Source: JBGPGW01 sp046349515 | GTDB taxonomy: Bacteria > Pseudomonadota > Alphaproteobacteria > CADEGL01 | Length of the DNA stretch: 64,000 nt | NCBI GenBank assembly: GCA_046349515.1 | Contig: JAXMCE010000003.1 | Span: 186,001-250,000 of the forward strand | Direction: 5' to 3' | Shown: in pieces, positions 34,472 through 42,427 of the stretch | How the letters are laid out: each line of letters opens with the position of its first letter | Numbering within the stretch: the first letter of the stretch is position 1 | Made by a program: the position numbers and the translations under genes | The notes under the pieces: generated by a model | Databases searched by the model: none | Told to the model about the DNA's origin: nothing | The model's input: only the letters and a program-made list of their open reading frames with translations

Positions 34472-35381
34472 GCGCCGCTTCCGCGCGCTTGAGGCGCGCC
34501 TCGCGGCGGACGATGTAGAGCGTGCTGGCCGCGATGATGGCGGCGCCGAGGAAACTCCACCAGCTCGGCACCTCGCCGAAGGCCAGGTACGCGACGAGGC
34601 CGATGAGGACGATCTGGACGTAGTTGACCGGTGCGATGGCCGTGGCTTCGCCGACGCGCCAGGCCGTCACCGTCATCATCTGCGACACGGTCGAGATCGC
34701 CGCGATCACGAAGAGCAACGATGCGTCGACGAGCGACGGCGTCTGCCACGCCAGGGCCGCGGGCACCGCGGCGAAGAGCAGCGTCGTCGCCACCATGTAG
34801 AAGAGGATGGTGAGGAGGCGATCGACCGCGGTCAGCCGTTTCACGATGACGCCCAGGACCGCATCGACCGCTCCGACCGACAGCGGCACGGCGAGCGCCG
34901 GATCGAACGCGGCGCTGCCCGGCTGGACGATGACGAGCACGCCTGCGAAGCCCGCGACGGTCGCCGTAGTGCGGCGCCACCGCACCTGCTCGCCGAGGGC
35001 GAGAGCCGCGACGATGATGAGAAAAAGCGGCATGGTGAACATGAGCGCCGTCGATTCGGCGAGCGGCAGGTGGCCGTAGGACCAGTAATACGCGGCCATG
35101 CTGCCCACGGTGAGGGCGCCGCGCGAGAGATGGAGACCGGGCCGTGCGGTCCTGAGCACGCTGTCCCCTCGCGCGCGAAGGACGAAGGGCAGAAGGATGC
35201 AGAGCGCGAAGAAGTTCCGGAAGAAGACCACCGTCATCACCGGCACGCGCGCGCCGACAATCCGCACGATGATGGCGAGGCCGGCGATGATGATTCCGTT
35301 GGCGACGAGAAGGAGGGCGCCCTGGCTGTTGCCGGAAAGGGACTCCCACCGGACCTTGAGCGCGGACAAGGCCGCCTTCAT
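34458..35381 (-). CDS. EamA/DMT-superfamily transporter (pair member, distal)
   Basis: 307 residues, ten predicted helices. Motifs VFFRNFFALCILLPFVL, YYWSYGHLPLAESTALMFTMPLFLI, RRTTATVAGFAGVLVIVQPG and APVNYVQIVLIGLVAYLAFGEVPSWWSFLG are shared with the neighbour at 35378 and differ from the seven-gene array (LAEST instead of IALVDA). ATG at 35381 overlaps that neighbour's stop (ATGA). The end overlaps the convergent M24 gene by 14 bases. Confidence 0.88.
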   Translation of the reverse strand: MKAALSALKVRWESLSGNSQGALLLVANGIIIAGLAIIVRIVGARVPVMTVVFFRNFFALCILLPFVLRARGDSVLRTARPGLHLSRGALTVGSMAAYYWSYGHLPLAESTALMFTMPLFLIIVAALALGEQVRWRRTTATVAGFAGVLVIVQPGSAAFDPALAVPLSVGAVDAVLGVIVKRLTAVDRLLTILFYMVATTLLFAAVPAALAWQTPSLVDASLLFVIAAISTVSQMMTVTAWRVGEATAIAPVNYVQIVLIGLVAYLAFGEVPSWWSFLGAAIIAASTLYIVRREARLKRAEAALKAR

Positions 35382-36337
35382 CGGGCCGCCGCCCGGCGCT
35401 GGAGCCGCGCCTCGCGGAGGGCTATGTAGGCCGTACTGCCGACGATGACGAGCGCGCCGATCACGGTCCACATCCCCGGCAGTTCCCTGAAGGCAAAATA
35501 GCCGACGAGGCCGGCAAAGACGATTTGCATGTAGCTCACGGGTGCGATGGCCGTCGTCTCGCCGGCTCGCCATCCGTGGACATTGAAGACCTGCGCCGAG
35601 CCCGTGAGGAGCGCGATGAGGGCGAGCAGCGCCAGTTCGTCCAAGGATGGCGGTGTCCAACGCGCGATGCGCGCGACGGCTTCGTCGTCGATCGCGAAGG
35701 TACCGAGCGCCAGCACGATGGACGATCCGATGAGCGTCACGCTGCACATGTAGAGAAGGATCGAGAGAAGCGTCTCGGTGCGCGTCAAGCGCTTGATGAC
35801 GAGCGCGATGACGGCATCGACGAGGCCGATCGTGAGGGGCACGAGAAGCGCCGCATCGAACCGGCCCGAGCCCGGCGACAGCATCATGACCACGCCCGCG
35901 AATCCCGCGACCGTGGCCGTGGTCCTCCGCCAGCCCACGCGCTCGCCCGCGAAGGCGATCGCGAGCACGATGAGGAAGAGCGGCATCGTGTACATGAGGG
36001 CCGTCGATTCCGCGAGCGGGAGGTTGATGTAGGACCAGTAGAACGCGGTCATGCTGAGGAAAGAAAGGCCGCCGCGGGCGAGGTGGAGCCCGAGATGGGC
36101 GGTGCGGTAGCCATTCGGCCGCCCTCGCCGGAAGGCGAGCGGCAGAAGAACGAGAAGAATGAAGGCATTGCGGAAAAAGATGATCTCGAAGGAGGGAAGC
36201 GTCCGGCCCGCGAGCCGGATCGCGTAGGCGACCGAGCCCAAGAGCGCCGCCGTCACGAGGAGGTGGATCGCACCCCTGGCATTTCCGGGCAAATCCCGCC
36301 ACCAGGCCGCGGCAGAAGGTCTGGTCAAGGCAACCAC
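35378..36337 (-). CDS. EamA/DMT-superfamily transporter (pair member, proximal)
   Basis: 319 residues; GTG start at 36337 (V-VALTRPSAAAWW). IFFRNAFILLVLLPLAF, FYWSYINLPLAESTALMYTMPLFLI and RRTTATVAGFAGVVMMLSPG align with the distal member, confirming a duplicated pair. A longer loop in the second repeat (FAIDDEAVARIARWTPPSL) is specific to this copy. Divergent from the 2-hydroxyacid dehydrogenase with about 120 bases between. Confidence 0.86.
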   Translation of the reverse strand: MVALTRPSAAAWWRDLPGNARGAIHLLVTAALLGSVAYAIRLAGRTLPSFEIIFFRNAFILLVLLPLAFRRGRPNGYRTAHLGLHLARGGLSFLSMTAFYWSYINLPLAESTALMYTMPLFLIVLAIAFAGERVGWRRTTATVAGFAGVVMMLSPGSGRFDAALLVPLTIGLVDAVIALVIKRLTRTETLLSILLYMCSVTLIGSSIVLALGTFAIDDEAVARIARWTPPSLDELALLALIALLTGSAQVFNVHGWRAGETTAIAPVSYMQIVFAGLVGYFAFRELPGMWTVIGALVIVGSTAYIALREARLQRRAAAR

Positions 36338-36458
36338 GAGGCGCTATTCACCGGGGACCGATGAGAGGATGGACGGCGTGGACGGAGCCAGTCTCGGGCG
36401 TCTCCGGCCGGGTGGTCAATGCGTCTTTCTGAGGGTCCGGAACGGGGTGGGGGCAGGG

Positions 36459-37463
36459 GTGGCACAGCGCATTCGCGGGAAGCTCAAGGTCTTCATCGAC
36501 GGCGGATACAACAAGCCGAGCGTCTTCCAGACGACGCCCGCGCGCTATGACGAGGCCGCGCGCCGCCACCGCGCCCTCGCCAAGCGGCTCGATGTCACGA
36601 TCGCCGAGAGCTTCGACGCGCTCGAGCCCATGATCGAGAGCGTCGACGTCCTCCTCGGGTTCCGTTTCCCGAAGGACCTCATCCGCACCCGCGCGAAGCG
36701 CCTCAAATGGATGCATGCGACGGGGGCGGGGGTCGAGCATCTCATGCCGCTCGATTGGCTGCCCAAGGGCGCCGTGCTCACCAACAACCGCGGCGTGCAT
36801 GCCGACAAGATCGCCGAGTCGATGCTGATGGCGATCGTCATGCTGAACAACCGCATGCCGGAGATCCTGCGCGCCCAGCGCGAGCGGCGCTGGAACCAGA
36901 TCTTCACCGGCACGGCTGCCGGCAAGACTCTCCTCATCGTCGGCGTGGGCGAGATGGGCGGAGCCGCGGCGCGCATCGCCAAGCGCGCGGGGCTCAAGGT
37001 CTGGGGCGTGCGGCGCACCGGCAAGGCCCATCCGGCGGTCGAGCGCATGGTCAAGCCCGAGAAGCTTCAGAGCGTCCTGCCGCGGGCCGACTTCGTGCTG
37101 GTGACGGCGCCGGTCACGCCCGCGACGCGCCACCTCATCGGACAGCGCGAACTTTCGGCCATGAAGCCTGGCGCCGCTCTCATCAATTTCGGCCGCGCGG
37201 GCGTCGTGGACTACAACGCGTTGCGCGAGCGCCTCGAAGGCGGCCATCTCTCCGGCGCCTGGCTCGATGTCTTCGATCCCGAGCCGCTGCCGTCGAGCTC
37301 GCCCCTCTGGACCACGAAGAACCTCATCATCACACCCCACTGCACTTCGGACGACCTCGATGGCTACATGCCGCGGACGCTCGATCTCTTCTTCGAAAAC
37401 ATCGGCCGGCTGCTCGCGGGCCAGCGCTTGAAGAACCTGGTTCTGCCGGAGCGCGGGTATTAG
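36459..37463 (+). CDS. D-2-hydroxyacid dehydrogenase (NAD-dependent)
   Basis: 334 residues. The Rossmann motif is LLIVGVGEMGGAAARIAKRAG and the catalytic trio is visible: Arg in INFGRAGVVD, Glu in DVFDPEPLP and His in IITPHCTS. Family enzymes interconvert 2-oxo and D-2-hydroxy acids. GTG at 36459 is preferred because a GGGTGGGGGCAGGG stretch precedes it and the family-like sequence starts at KLKVFIDGG; an ATG at 36369 would add 30 low-complexity residues. The stop overlaps the end of the convergent acyl-CoA synthetase gene. Confidence 0.85.
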   Translation: MAQRIRGKLKVFIDGGYNKPSVFQTTPARYDEAARRHRALAKRLDVTIAESFDALEPMIESVDVLLGFRFPKDLIRTRAKRLKWMHATGAGVEHLMPLDWLPKGAVLTNNRGVHADKIAESMLMAIVMLNNRMPEILRAQRERRWNQIFTGTAAGKTLLIVGVGEMGGAAARIAKRAGLKVWGVRRTGKAHPAVERMVKPEKLQSVLPRADFVLVTAPVTPATRHLIGQRELSAMKPGAALINFGRAGVVDYNALRERLEGGHLSGAWLDVFDPEPLPSSSPLWTTKNLIITPHCTSDDLDGYMPRTLDLFFENIGRLLAGQRLKNLVLPERGY

Positions 37464-39547
37464 CCCAAGCGCACCAGAGCGTCGACCGCGACGACGCTTC
37501 TCTCGCCGACGATCACGGGATTGAGGTCGACCTCGCGCACGCGCGCCCGTTGCTCATGGGCGAGGCAGGAGACGGCCACGAGCAACGCGGCAAGACCGTC
37601 CCGGTCCATCGCGCGTCCCGTCCTGTAGCCCGCGAGCAGGCCCTTGGGGTCGAGGCGCGCGATCATCGATAGGGCCAAGGCGCGGTCGAGGGGCGCCACT
37701 TCGACCACGGGCGGCGCCATGGCCTCGGCATAGACACCGCCCCAGCCGAGGACGACGGCCGGCCCCACATGAACGTCCGTCGTGACGCCGACGAGCATCT
37801 CGAAGCCGGCGGGCGCCATGGCTTGGACGAGAAAGCCCGACAGCGTCGAGGTCCGTGCGGCCATGCCGCGGGCCGCATCGGCGAGAGCCGCGCGATCCGC
37901 AAGTCCCAGGCGGACGAGGCCATGCTCGGTCTTGTGGGCGATTCCCGGCACGATGCCTTTGAGCGCCACGGGAAAGCCGATCTCCTCGCTGGCCGCGACG
38001 GCCTCCTCCGCCGTCCGAGCGACCGCGTAGGGGGCGACGGGAACGCCGTAATCCTCGAGAAGTGCGAAGCACTCAGCCTCGGGGAGCAGGCCAGAGCCGA
38101 GCCGCGTGGTGCGCCCGGGCCCGTGGCGCAGGCCGGGATCGGCCGGCGGGCGGGCCGCGGCGATGCGCCCGTAGTCGTAGAGCGCCTTGAGCGCGCGGAT
38201 CGCCGTTGCCGGCGTGTCGAAGACAGCGAGGCCCTGCGCGCGCAGCTCATCGAGGATGCCCGCAACGTAGGGCCCCCCCTGCCAGCACAGAACGACGGGC
38301 TTCGTCGCGCGCTTGGCGAAGGCAGCGAGGGGCTCCGGCGCCTTGTGCATGCCGAGGAAACCCATCTCGCCGTAATAGACAGCGCCCACATTGGGATCGT
38401 CGTGGAGCGTCTCGAGGCCGGTCGCGAGATCGACGAGCTCGCGGCCCGTCGTCGGGCGCGCGCCGATATCGGCGGGATTGGCCGGCTTCGGCTGGGCGAC
38501 CTCGCGGCGGAGCCGCTCCTTCGTGGCTTCGGCGAGCGGCGCGATCGCGATGCCGGCATCCGACAGCGCATCACCCAACGTGACCGCGTAGCCGCCCGAG
38601 AGGGAGGCGGCGGCGAGCCCCTTCTCAGGATCGACCCGGCGGCCCGCGAGCAGTCCCGCCGTCGCGTGCAGATCGTCGATGTCGCTCGCGAGGATGACGC
38701 CGTGGCGGCGGAATGCGCTCATCTGCACCGCACGGTCGCCGGCGACGCGGCCGCTATGGGAGAGGGCGGCACCCTGGCCGGCTTCGCTGAATCCGGGCTT
38801 CAAGAGAACGATCGGCTTCCCCGCTTCGCGCGCGCGATCCGCGAGGGCGAAGAAACGCGGATAGTCGTCGAGCCCCTCGGCATAGATCGCGATGGCGCGC
38901 GTCGAGGGGTCCTCGATCATGAATTCGAGGTAGTCCGCGGTGTCGAGGTCGAACTCGCCGCCGCCGGACACCATGGCCGAGAAGCCGACGCCCGAGAGCC
39001 GCGCGCGGTCGATCACGCCGGAGAGGATGCCGCCGCTCTGCGTGATGAGGCCGACCGCACCCGGTTTCGGCAGGCCGAGCGGCAGCGTGCTCGACCCGCT
39101 CATGCAGAGCTTGGCGTAGGGGGCGATGGCGCCCATGCACATGGGACCGACGAGGCGCGGGCCGCCGGCCGCGATGCGCTCGCGGAACCAGGCAAGGCGC
39201 TTTTCCTTGTCGGGCGCGTCGCCCGGCACCAACTCGCCCACGACGATGATGATCTTGGCGCGTCCCGTCGCGGATTCGTAAAGCGCGGGCAGGCGCTCGG
39301 CGCCGACGAGGGCGAGGACGACGTCCGGCGTGCCCTCGATCGCCGCGACGTCGGGATAGCACCGGTGTCCGAACACCTGCTGGTATTTCGGATTGACCGG
39401 ATAAATGCCGCCTTCGAATCCGCCGTCGATGCAGTAACGCAGCATGCGCCCGCCGTAGCGCGCCTGGTCTTCCGACACGCCGACGAAGGCGACACCGCGC
39501 GGCGCGAAGAGCGGCGCGAGAAGCGCCTTGGGCTTGGAAGCGGTCAC
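37460..39547 (-). CDS. ADP-forming acyl-CoA synthetase (acetate-CoA ligase family) 1
   Basis: 695 residues with the fused order of ADP-forming acetyl-CoA synthetases: CoA-binding domain (about 10-140), succinyl-CoA-ligase-like domains with the phosphohistidine loop ALSHSGRVAGD (near 265-275), and a C-terminal ATP-grasp domain with GFPVALKGIVPGIAHKTEHG and VREVDLNPVIVG. The enzyme would activate a carboxylic acid with ATP and CoA, giving ADP. GTG start at 39547. Nine bases upstream lies the hotdog lyase gene, both leftward. Substrate is suggested only by its neighbours. Confidence 0.85.
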   Translation of the reverse strand: MTASKPKALLAPLFAPRGVAFVGVSEDQARYGGRMLRYCIDGGFEGGIYPVNPKYQQVFGHRCYPDVAAIEGTPDVVLALVGAERLPALYESATGRAKIIIVVGELVPGDAPDKEKRLAWFRERIAAGGPRLVGPMCMGAIAPYAKLCMSGSSTLPLGLPKPGAVGLITQSGGILSGVIDRARLSGVGFSAMVSGGGEFDLDTADYLEFMIEDPSTRAIAIYAEGLDDYPRFFALADRAREAGKPIVLLKPGFSEAGQGAALSHSGRVAGDRAVQMSAFRRHGVILASDIDDLHATAGLLAGRRVDPEKGLAAASLSGGYAVTLGDALSDAGIAIAPLAEATKERLRREVAQPKPANPADIGARPTTGRELVDLATGLETLHDDPNVGAVYYGEMGFLGMHKAPEPLAAFAKRATKPVVLCWQGGPYVAGILDELRAQGLAVFDTPATAIRALKALYDYGRIAAARPPADPGLRHGPGRTTRLGSGLLPEAECFALLEDYGVPVAPYAVARTAEEAVAASEEIGFPVALKGIVPGIAHKTEHGLVRLGLADRAALADAARGMAARTSTLSGFLVQAMAPAGFEMLVGVTTDVHVGPAVVLGWGGVYAEAMAPPVVEVAPLDRALALSMIARLDPKGLLAGYRTGRAMDRDGLAALLVAVSCLAHEQRARVREVDLNPVIVGERSVVAVDALVRLG

Positions 39548-39556
39548 GGGGGCGGC

Positions 39557-39994
39557 CTAAGTGCTGACGGTCGCGGTTCCCTTGAGGTGCGGCGGCGTGA
39601 TGCGCTGGCAGTCGAGCGGCGTCACCGTGATGCCGGTCGCGCGCGCAACGAGGATCGGCTCCTTCAGGACTTCGCCCGAGGTGGGCTTCGGGCCGACTCC
39701 GACCGTGCGCGCGACGACATGGGCCTCGTAGCTCCGTCGGCGCGAGGAGCGTCCGACGGCCGTGAGCCGCGCGGTGGCCCGGACATAATCGCCGTCATAG
39801 ACCGGCGCGAGGAACTCGAGTTTCTCGAATTGCAGCATGAGGCCGGCATCGCCGTCGAGCATGTAGGCCAGCTTGCCGCCGGCCATGCCGAAGAGCTCGG
39901 TGATCACCCCGATCGAGATCAGGTCGTCGCGATAGTGGCTGTGGACGCGCGTCTCGATGACGGAGACGTACGCGCTGAGATCGGGCGTGGCCAT
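39557..39994 (-). CDS. 3-aminobutyryl-CoA/beta-alanyl-CoA ammonia-lyase-like hotdog protein
   Basis: 145 residues of single hotdog fold. The pattern ITELFGMAGGKLAYMLDGDAGLML followed by KLEFLAPVYDGDYVRATARL, RSYEAHVVA and EPILVARATG matches the beta-alanyl-CoA/3-aminobutyryl-CoA ammonia-lyase (Kal) family as I remember it, rather than typical thioesterases. The reaction would remove ammonia from a beta-aminoacyl-CoA to give an enoyl-CoA. ATG at 39994 has GTGAGGAC eight bases ahead. It stands directly before an ADP-forming acyl-CoA synthetase in the same direction, which suits activation followed by deamination. Confidence 0.68.
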   Translation of the reverse strand: MATPDLSAYVSVIETRVHSHYRDDLISIGVITELFGMAGGKLAYMLDGDAGLMLQFEKLEFLAPVYDGDYVRATARLTAVGRSSRRRSYEAHVVARTVGVGPKPTSGEVLKEPILVARATGITVTPLDCQRITPPHLKGTATVST

Positions 39995-40054
39995 GGCGGG
40001 GTCCTCACGGTGGCGGGCGACTGACTCCGCCCACCTTACGGAATCGCCGGGCAC

Positions 40055-40086
40055 AAAAAAAGCGCCCGCCCCGAAGGGCGGGTGCT
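40055..40086 (-). terminator. Rho-independent terminator after the luciferase-like gene
   Basis: Stem of 11 bp with one G-T pair between 40061-40071 and 40076-40086, a four-base loop (TTCG when read on the minus strand), followed on the minus strand by seven T (complement of the A run at 40055-40061). It lies 18 bases after the stop of the gene at 40104. Clearest terminator in the window. Confidence 0.9.
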
Positions 40087-40103
40087 CTTTCGATCGGGCC
40101 TGT

Positions 40104-41204
40104 CTACTCGGCCGCGGCGGCGAGGCGGCGCTTCACGGGCACGCCGGCCTTCTCGATGCTGCCGAAGTGGCGTTTGATCTGCGGGATGACCTCGGCGCCA
40201 AACCGCTCGATGGTGCGCATCACCTTCTTGTGCTCGAGCGAGCCGAAGGCGAAGAAGCAGGAGATGTGCGACAGCTTGAGCGCCTCGATCTCCTTGATGA
40301 GCTGCTCGGCCACCTTGTTGGCCGAACCGATGAGGCAACGCTCGGCGATCTCCTCGAGCTCGGGCTCGCCCTTCGCCGGGATCTCCTCGAGGAACGATCC
40401 GTCGCGCAGGCGGCCGTACTTCTCGCGCATGGCGGTCGCGATGCGTCGGACGTAGCGGCAGTTGTCGGCGGCGTTGAGCGCGTCGGCCTTGTCGTCCGTC
40501 ACGTGGATGTACTGCTGGATGGCGAAGGGCATGGAGTCTGGATTGCCGACCACGCGCTTGTACACGGCGGCGCATTTCTCGCGGATCTCGTTGATCTCGG
40601 CGACGCTCATCCAGCCGGTCGTGGTGATGGGGACGTAGCCGTTTCGCGCGATCCGCTCCTGCGTCACCGGATCGTTGAAGAGGCCCGCCACGAACACGTC
40701 GGGCGAAGTCTGAACGGGGCGCACGCTGAAATAGGTGTCGGGGCAGTTGTAGAACTTGCCTTTGTAGGAGAGAGGCTGCGTCGTGTAGAACGCCTCGACG
40801 AGGTCCATCATCTCGAGGAACCGGTCGCGGCCGGTGGTGAGATCGATGTTGAACTTGTGGAACTCGTACTCCTGATAGCCGCTGCCGTAGCCGAGGACGA
40901 GGCGCCCGTTGGAGAGCTGGTCGCACACGGCGATGTCTTCGAGAAGGCGGACCGGCTCGTAGAGCGGCGCCACGATGACCGCCGGCCCCAGCTTGATGCG
41001 CGACGTCTTGGCCGCCATGTAGGTGCACATCGTGACGGGTGAGGGCACGAGGCAGTAATTGGAGAAGTGATGCTCGGCGAACCAGGCGATGTCGAAGCCG
41101 ATCGATTCCGCGAGCTGCACCTGCTCGATCATCTCGTCGTAGATCTGGCGGGGAGTCTTGTTGCGCTCCCGCTGCTGCATGAGACTGAACAAGCCGAACT
41201 GCAT
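40104..41204 (-). CDS. LLM-class flavin-dependent oxidoreductase (luciferase-like monooxygenase)
   Basis: 366 residues starting MQFGLFSLMQQRERNKTP, with AEHHFSNYCLVPSPVTMCTYMAAKTSRIKLG and GRLVLGYGSGYQEYEF, the F420/FMN-binding TIM-barrel pattern of bacterial luciferase-like monooxygenases. Members oxidise small organic molecules with reduced flavin and oxygen. AAGGAG-type ribosome site lies ahead of ATG at 41204. It ends at a strong terminator and is divergent from an enoyl-CoA hydratase; two operator-like palindromes lie between. Substrate unknown. Confidence 0.88.
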   Translation of the reverse strand: MQFGLFSLMQQRERNKTPRQIYDEMIEQVQLAESIGFDIAWFAEHHFSNYCLVPSPVTMCTYMAAKTSRIKLGPAVIVAPLYEPVRLLEDIAVCDQLSNGRLVLGYGSGYQEYEFHKFNIDLTTGRDRFLEMMDLVEAFYTTQPLSYKGKFYNCPDTYFSVRPVQTSPDVFVAGLFNDPVTQERIARNGYVPITTTGWMSVAEINEIREKCAAVYKRVVGNPDSMPFAIQQYIHVTDDKADALNAADNCRYVRRIATAMREKYGRLRDGSFLEEIPAKGEPELEEIAERCLIGSANKVAEQLIKEIEALKLSHISCFFAFGSLEHKKVMRTIERFGAEVIPQIKRHFGSIEKAGVPVKRRLAAAAE

Positions 41205-41330
41205 TGCGTGCTCCTTCGTTGATCCCCTGGCCGTCGGTCGACCGATTCAACCGGACAGGCACCCGAACCGTCGCGACGAAGCCTACCGGCTTTGCCGTGG
41301 CGGGCAACCGATCTTCATTAAATTACCAGT

Positions 41331-41361
41331 GTATTGCGATACGATAGCCGATATTGCAATA
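41331..41361. promoter_or_regulatory. Two operator-like palindromes, 20 bp apart, in the LLM/hydratase divergent region
   Basis: GTATTGCGATAC at 41331-41342 (one mismatch from perfect symmetry) and TATTGCAATA at 41352-41361 (perfect palindrome), both followed by an ACGAT/CGAT continuation so that the repeat unit TATTGCRATACGAT occurs twice. Centre-to-centre distance is 20 bp, about two helical turns. The surrounding bases (41310-41370) are AT-rich compared with coding DNA. This looks like a site for a dimeric regulator controlling both divergent genes; the regulator is not in the window. Confidence 0.6.
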
Positions 41362-41483
41362 CGATGATAGTAAGCCACCGCGCCCAGTTCGGCGTCAAGC
41401 GCCGCCCGCTCGGCCGGTGGTCGCGTTGACCCTTCGTGACAGGGACCCCTAGGATGCGCGGCCGAATCGGGGAGGAAACATCC

Positions 41484-42299
41484 ATGGCCTACGAAACCGT
41501 CACGCTCGAGATCGAGAAGGGCATCGGCGTGCTCACGCTCAACCGTCCGAAGTCGCTCAATGCCTTCAACGGCCGCATGGTCGACGAGCTCCTCGAGGTG
41601 CAGGCGCGCGTGGCCAAGGATGATGCGGTGCGCGTGCTCGTGGTTAACGGAGCAGGACGCGCCTTCAGCGCCGGCTTCGATCTCAAGGAGAGCGATTCGA
41701 ACGAGACGCGCCGCGGCGTGCTCGAGAACCGCCAGCTCCTGCAGCACGACTTCAACATGATCATGGGGTTCTGGCATTCGCCGAAGCCGACGATTGCCGC
41801 CGTGCACGGCTATTGCCTTGCGGGCGCGTGTGAGCTGGCTCTTGCCTGCGATATCACGATCGCGAGCGAGGATTCCTTCTTCGGTGAGCCGGAACTCCGC
41901 TTCGGCGCCGGCATCGTCGCCATGCTCATGCCGTGGATGACCGGCCCCAAACAGGCCAAGGAGCTTCTCTTCACCGGCAACGACCGCGTGCCGGCCAAGC
42001 GCGCGCTCGAGATCGGCCTCATCAACAAGGTGGTGCCGGCGGGCGAGCATCTCACCGAGGCGAAGAAGATGGCGCGCGAGATCGCGGTCATGGATCAGGA
42101 GGCGCTGCGCATGACGAAGCAGGCCATCCATCATGCCTATGAGGCCATGGGGATGCCCCAGGCGCTCCAGCACGCGCTCGACGTCGACGTGCAGATCACG
42201 AGCCTCGATACGCCCGATCGCCTGACGTTCCGCGAGATCTCGAAGCGCGACGGATTGAAGGCGGCGCTGGCTTGGCGCGAATCGCGCTTCGGCAGCTGA
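41484..42299 (+). CDS. Enoyl-CoA hydratase/isomerase family protein 2
   Basis: 271 residues of crotonase fold. Both catalytic glutamates are present: Glu117 in AGACELAL and Glu137 in FGEPELRFG; the first oxyanion segment is GRAFSAGFDL. ATG at 41484 has GGAGGA at 41471-41476. A hydratase able to add water to an enoyl-CoA, for example the product of the ammonia-lyase-like neighbour, is likely. Divergent from the luciferase-like gene with a shared control region, and followed by a second ADP-forming acyl-CoA synthetase 128 bases downstream. Confidence 0.88.
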   Translation: MAYETVTLEIEKGIGVLTLNRPKSLNAFNGRMVDELLEVQARVAKDDAVRVLVVNGAGRAFSAGFDLKESDSNETRRGVLENRQLLQHDFNMIMGFWHSPKPTIAAVHGYCLAGACELALACDITIASEDSFFGEPELRFGAGIVAMLMPWMTGPKQAKELLFTGNDRVPAKRALEIGLINKVVPAGEHLTEAKKMAREIAVMDQEALRMTKQAIHHAYEAMGMPQALQHALDVDVQITSLDTPDRLTFREISKRDGLKAALAWRESRFGS

Positions 42300-42427
42300 C
42301 GGCGATGTGCGTTTGACGACGGAATTTTCCCCTACGACAAGCCGAGGACGCGGAGGGCTCGCCGGAATCCCATGCTGAGTCTGTCGAAGCCTGGGGATAC
42401 TGACGGCCTCCTCCGCCCACGATCGCC

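Noticed and set aside
37769..40024. 751-codon + strand frame opposite the first acyl-CoA synthetase and hotdog gene
   Set aside because: Charged, repetitive translation with no fold pattern; shadow of the minus-strand genes.
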